Of a stretch of DNA of 6,564 nt, positions 4,538 to 6,564 are shown in pieces. Origin of the DNA: an uncultured Holosporaceae bacterium (GTDB taxonomy: Bacteria > Pseudomonadota > Alphaproteobacteria > CAISOG01); contig CAISOG010000105.1 in assembly GCA_903887035.1 (NCBI GenBank), positions 1 through 6,564 on the forward strand. Direction: 5' to 3'. A program made the position numbers and the translations under genes. The notes under the pieces were generated by a model, which did no database searches, had not been told where the DNA came from, and was given only the letters and a program-made list of their open reading frames with translations. Positions within the stretch are counted from its first letter, which is position 1; every line of letters begins with the position of its first letter.

Positions 4538-6491
4538 CAACCCGCGCAATCCCGCTAAGCCCCCCCACAAGACCGCTGGCCATCGGCTGTTCAGACGGTT
4601 GTTGCAGGTGGTGGCCGGGCTGGTCGCGGTAATCGCCGTGGTCGTGGGGGTGGGCGCCGTGGTGATTAGCCAGATGGATTGGAACCAATACAAACCCCAA
4701 CTGACCGCCCTGGCCTCAGAAAAACTGGGGCGCCCGCTGACCATTGAGGGGGATTTACGCCTGCGTTTCTGGCCAATTCTGGGGATCAGTGTTGATAAAA
4801 TCGGCCTGGCCAATGCCAAGGGCGGGGTTGCCCCCCAATTGCTAACCATTGAACGGGTGACGGCTGAGGCCGATTTGGCGATGCTGCTACGCCGTCAAAT
4901 CAATGTGACCAGCCTGCGCATTGATCAGCCGAAAATCTATCTGGAACAATTGCCAAATGGCCAGGGCAATTGGAACCTGCCCCTATTTGCCGCCACTAAG
5001 CCTGCCGACAAGGCTGCTACCAAGACGGAGGGGATCGCCCCAAAAGAGGGTGTTGAGGCTAAGGGCGCTGAGCAGGTGGGGAAAGAGGCACCCGCCAGCT
5101 TAGAAAATTCGCAATTCGATATCAGCAAGGTGGTGGTTCACGACGCCGCCATCACTTATCAGGCGGCGGGTCAAAAAATGGCGGTTGACGGCATGGATGT
5201 TGAGGTGCAAAGCCACAGCATGGTGGGGCTGGCTGAGGGGGATGATCGCGGCACCACCGTTGCCCTGACCGCCGCCGCGCTAAATGTGCAGCTTGATGGC
5301 GTGAGTGCCGAACCGATCCAACTAACCAGGCTTAAGGCGCAGGCGGATCTTAGCGATGGGCGGGTGCTGCTTAACCCGCTGCAGGCCGACTTTCTGGGCG
5401 GGCAGCTGACGGGCAAGGCGGATGTCAGCCTGGGCGGCCCCAACCCCAGCGATATGGTGTTGCAGTTGCAGGGGGTAACGGTTGATAAGCTGGCTCAGCT
5501 GTTTAAGAAACCAGCGCAACCGGCGGCTGCCGTGTCGGGTGGAGAGATCCAGGCAACCTTGCAACTCTCGATCCCCTCCTATGGCCTGCAGGATGCCGAT
5601 TGGACGAATCGGATGGCGGCGATGCTTAAGCTGAATATTGACCAACTACAGCTGCCCAATAAGGCGCAGAAATTGCCGCTGACGAATGTTAAGGCGGATC
5701 TGGAATACCGCAATCAGATCCTTAAGGCCAAACAGTTGGTGGTCGAAGCCCTGGGCGGCACCATTGATCTAAGCGGCAGCAGCCATCGCCTCCAAACCAA
5801 CGCTAATGACAGCGTGATAAAGCTAAAGATCGACGACCTGCTGCTGGATCAGATAAAATCGGCTTTTGCGCCCGATATGCCCCTGGCCGGCGGTAAAGTC
5901 AGCCTGACCATGGATGGTAAGGCGCGTGGGCAGAGTGTTGAGGCGGTGGAAACCAGTTTGACCGCTAAGGCAGGCGTTGATATCCGCGATACCAGCTATC
6001 AGGGTTATGATGGCGCCAAATTGATTGCCAGCCTGAACAGCATCAAATCGCCCGCTGACGTTCTGCCGCTGCTGAGTGGTAATGGGCTGAAAGGCGGGCA
6101 GACCAAGATCGCCAAAGTGTCTGGCGATTTTGATATTGCCAATGGGGTGGCGCGCACCGCCAACAGCTTCGCCGACGCCCCCGATGTGGGGCAGGCTAAG
6201 GTAGCGGGGCGGATAGCCTTTATTGCGGAAACCATGGACATGACCGCCACGGTGACCCTGGCTAAGCCGATTGACCTGCCCAGTTTTGAGGTGATGGCGC
6301 GCGGCCCCCTGGCCAGCCCAGCTCTGTCTTTTAAGGCGGATCGCGTTCTGGCTTTTTATGCGCAGAAATTGGGCGGGGAAGCGTTAAAGGCTTTGAGCAA
6401 GAATCCGCAAGGTACCCTGAAAGACCTGGGCACCAAATTGATGGATGGATCCTCAGAAAAAACCGACGCGCTTAAGAAATTGTTTCATTAA
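4503..6491 (+). CDS. AsmA family protein (inner-membrane-anchored, periplasmic)
   Basis: A 662-residue protein of the AsmA group. AsmA-like proteins belong to the bridge-like superfamily implicated in lipid handling between the inner and outer membranes and in outer-membrane assembly. Residues about 33-55 are a strongly hydrophobic Val/Ala-rich transmembrane helix after an Arg-rich stretch (RLFRRLL), giving a signal anchor with the rest in the periplasm. Directly after it come DWNQYKP and KLGRPLTIEGDLRL, the AsmA N-terminal signature (D-x-N-x-Y, then GR-x-L-x-I-x-GDL). A Lys/Ala/Glu/Gly-rich linker (about 163-198) separates the N-terminal part from the long beta-rich repeat region (about 205-640), which ends with ARGPLASPALSFKAD, common near the C-terminus of alphaproteobacterial members. 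The length is within the family range. The start is chosen by the GAGG site; the gene overlaps the hydrolase stop by 35 nt, so translational coupling is likely. The N-terminus before the anchor is Asn/Pro-rich. Confidence 0.88.
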   Translation: MISHLSPNANPNNPRNPAKPPHKTAGHRLFRRLLQVVAGLVAVIAVVVGVGAVVISQMDWNQYKPQLTALASEKLGRPLTIEGDLRLRFWPILGISVDKIGLANAKGGVAPQLLTIERVTAEADLAMLLRRQINVTSLRIDQPKIYLEQLPNGQGNWNLPLFAATKPADKAATKTEGIAPKEGVEAKGAEQVGKEAPASLENSQFDISKVVVHDAAITYQAAGQKMAVDGMDVEVQSHSMVGLAEGDDRGTTVALTAAALNVQLDGVSAEPIQLTRLKAQADLSDGRVLLNPLQADFLGGQLTGKADVSLGGPNPSDMVLQLQGVTVDKLAQLFKKPAQPAAAVSGGEIQATLQLSIPSYGLQDADWTNRMAAMLKLNIDQLQLPNKAQKLPLTNVKADLEYRNQILKAKQLVVEALGGTIDLSGSSHRLQTNANDSVIKLKIDDLLLDQIKSAFAPDMPLAGGKVSLTMDGKARGQSVEAVETSLTAKAGVDIRDTSYQGYDGAKLIASLNSIKSPADVLPLLSGNGLKGGQTKIAKVSGDFDIANGVARTANSFADAPDVGQAKVAGRIAFIAETMDMTATVTLAKPIDLPSFEVMARGPLASPALSFKADRVLAFYAQKLGGEALKALSKNPQGTLKDLGTKLMDGSSEKTDALKKLFH

Positions 6492-6564
6492 GCTGGCAAT
6501 GGCATGGCTATGGATGTAAGGCGGGGGGTATCGCCTCTATCGCCCTCGTTTCAAAAGCCCGTCC
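6492..6564. other. 3' flank of the AsmA-like gene with G-tract hairpin
   Basis: AGGCG (6519-6523) and CGCCT (6532-6536) can pair around a loop containing most of a six-G run, 27 nt after the stop codon. No T-run follows, so it is at best a weak or Rho-assisted termination structure. No gene starts in the remaining bases. Confidence 0.3.

Overview
The window reads as a proteobacterial chromosome, most likely alphaproteobacterial. That placement is an inference from the overall style of BioB and the AsmA-like protein and from the roughly 60% G+C housekeeping genes; there is no rRNA or other marker to settle it. All supported genes are on the + strand. No tRNA, rRNA, CRISPR array, complete insertion sequence or integrase is visible.

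Layout. (1) Positions 2-823 hold an AT-rich (about one third G+C at its start) alpha-helical repeat protein of unknown function, possibly cut by the window edge. (2) After a short G-rich gap with a candidate promoter comes bioB (biotin synthase), with all expected Fe-S ligands and no other biotin genes beside it. (3) Immediately after bioB, in lower-G+C sequence, are two very small genes: the C-terminal remnant of a zeta-toxin-like kinase, and an apparently intact 59-residue protein carrying a WRDGKV motif of the kind found next to such kinases. Together they look like a decayed toxin-antitoxin-type module. (4) A 355-nt non-coding stretch contains a perfect 18-bp palindrome. (5) A GNAT-family acetyltransferase follows. 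(6) Last is a pair with overlapping ends: a membrane-anchored alpha/beta hydrolase of the ABHD13/Bem46 type and a 662-residue AsmA-family envelope protein. The overlap and a Shine-Dalgarno site inside the hydrolase gene suggest translational coupling.

A recurring G-tract element (a short stem-loop, CGCTTAG or similar, six or seven G, then CGTTG or CGCTG) occurs upstream of bioB, across the bioB stop codon, and just after the small WRDGKV gene. Looser G-tracts follow the acetyltransferase and AsmA genes. The copy at the bioB stop sits exactly where the kinase remnant begins and another copy closes the module, so the repeat may have mediated the rearrangement that created the remnant.

Functionally, the hydrolase and AsmA-like protein probably act at the cell envelope and BioB in cofactor synthesis. 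The repeat protein and toxin remnant are accessory DNA. I do not see a complete novel system. The points most worth following up are the eroded toxin-antitoxin locus with its flanking repeats, the solenoid protein with its in-frame 21-bp repeat, and the palindrome.
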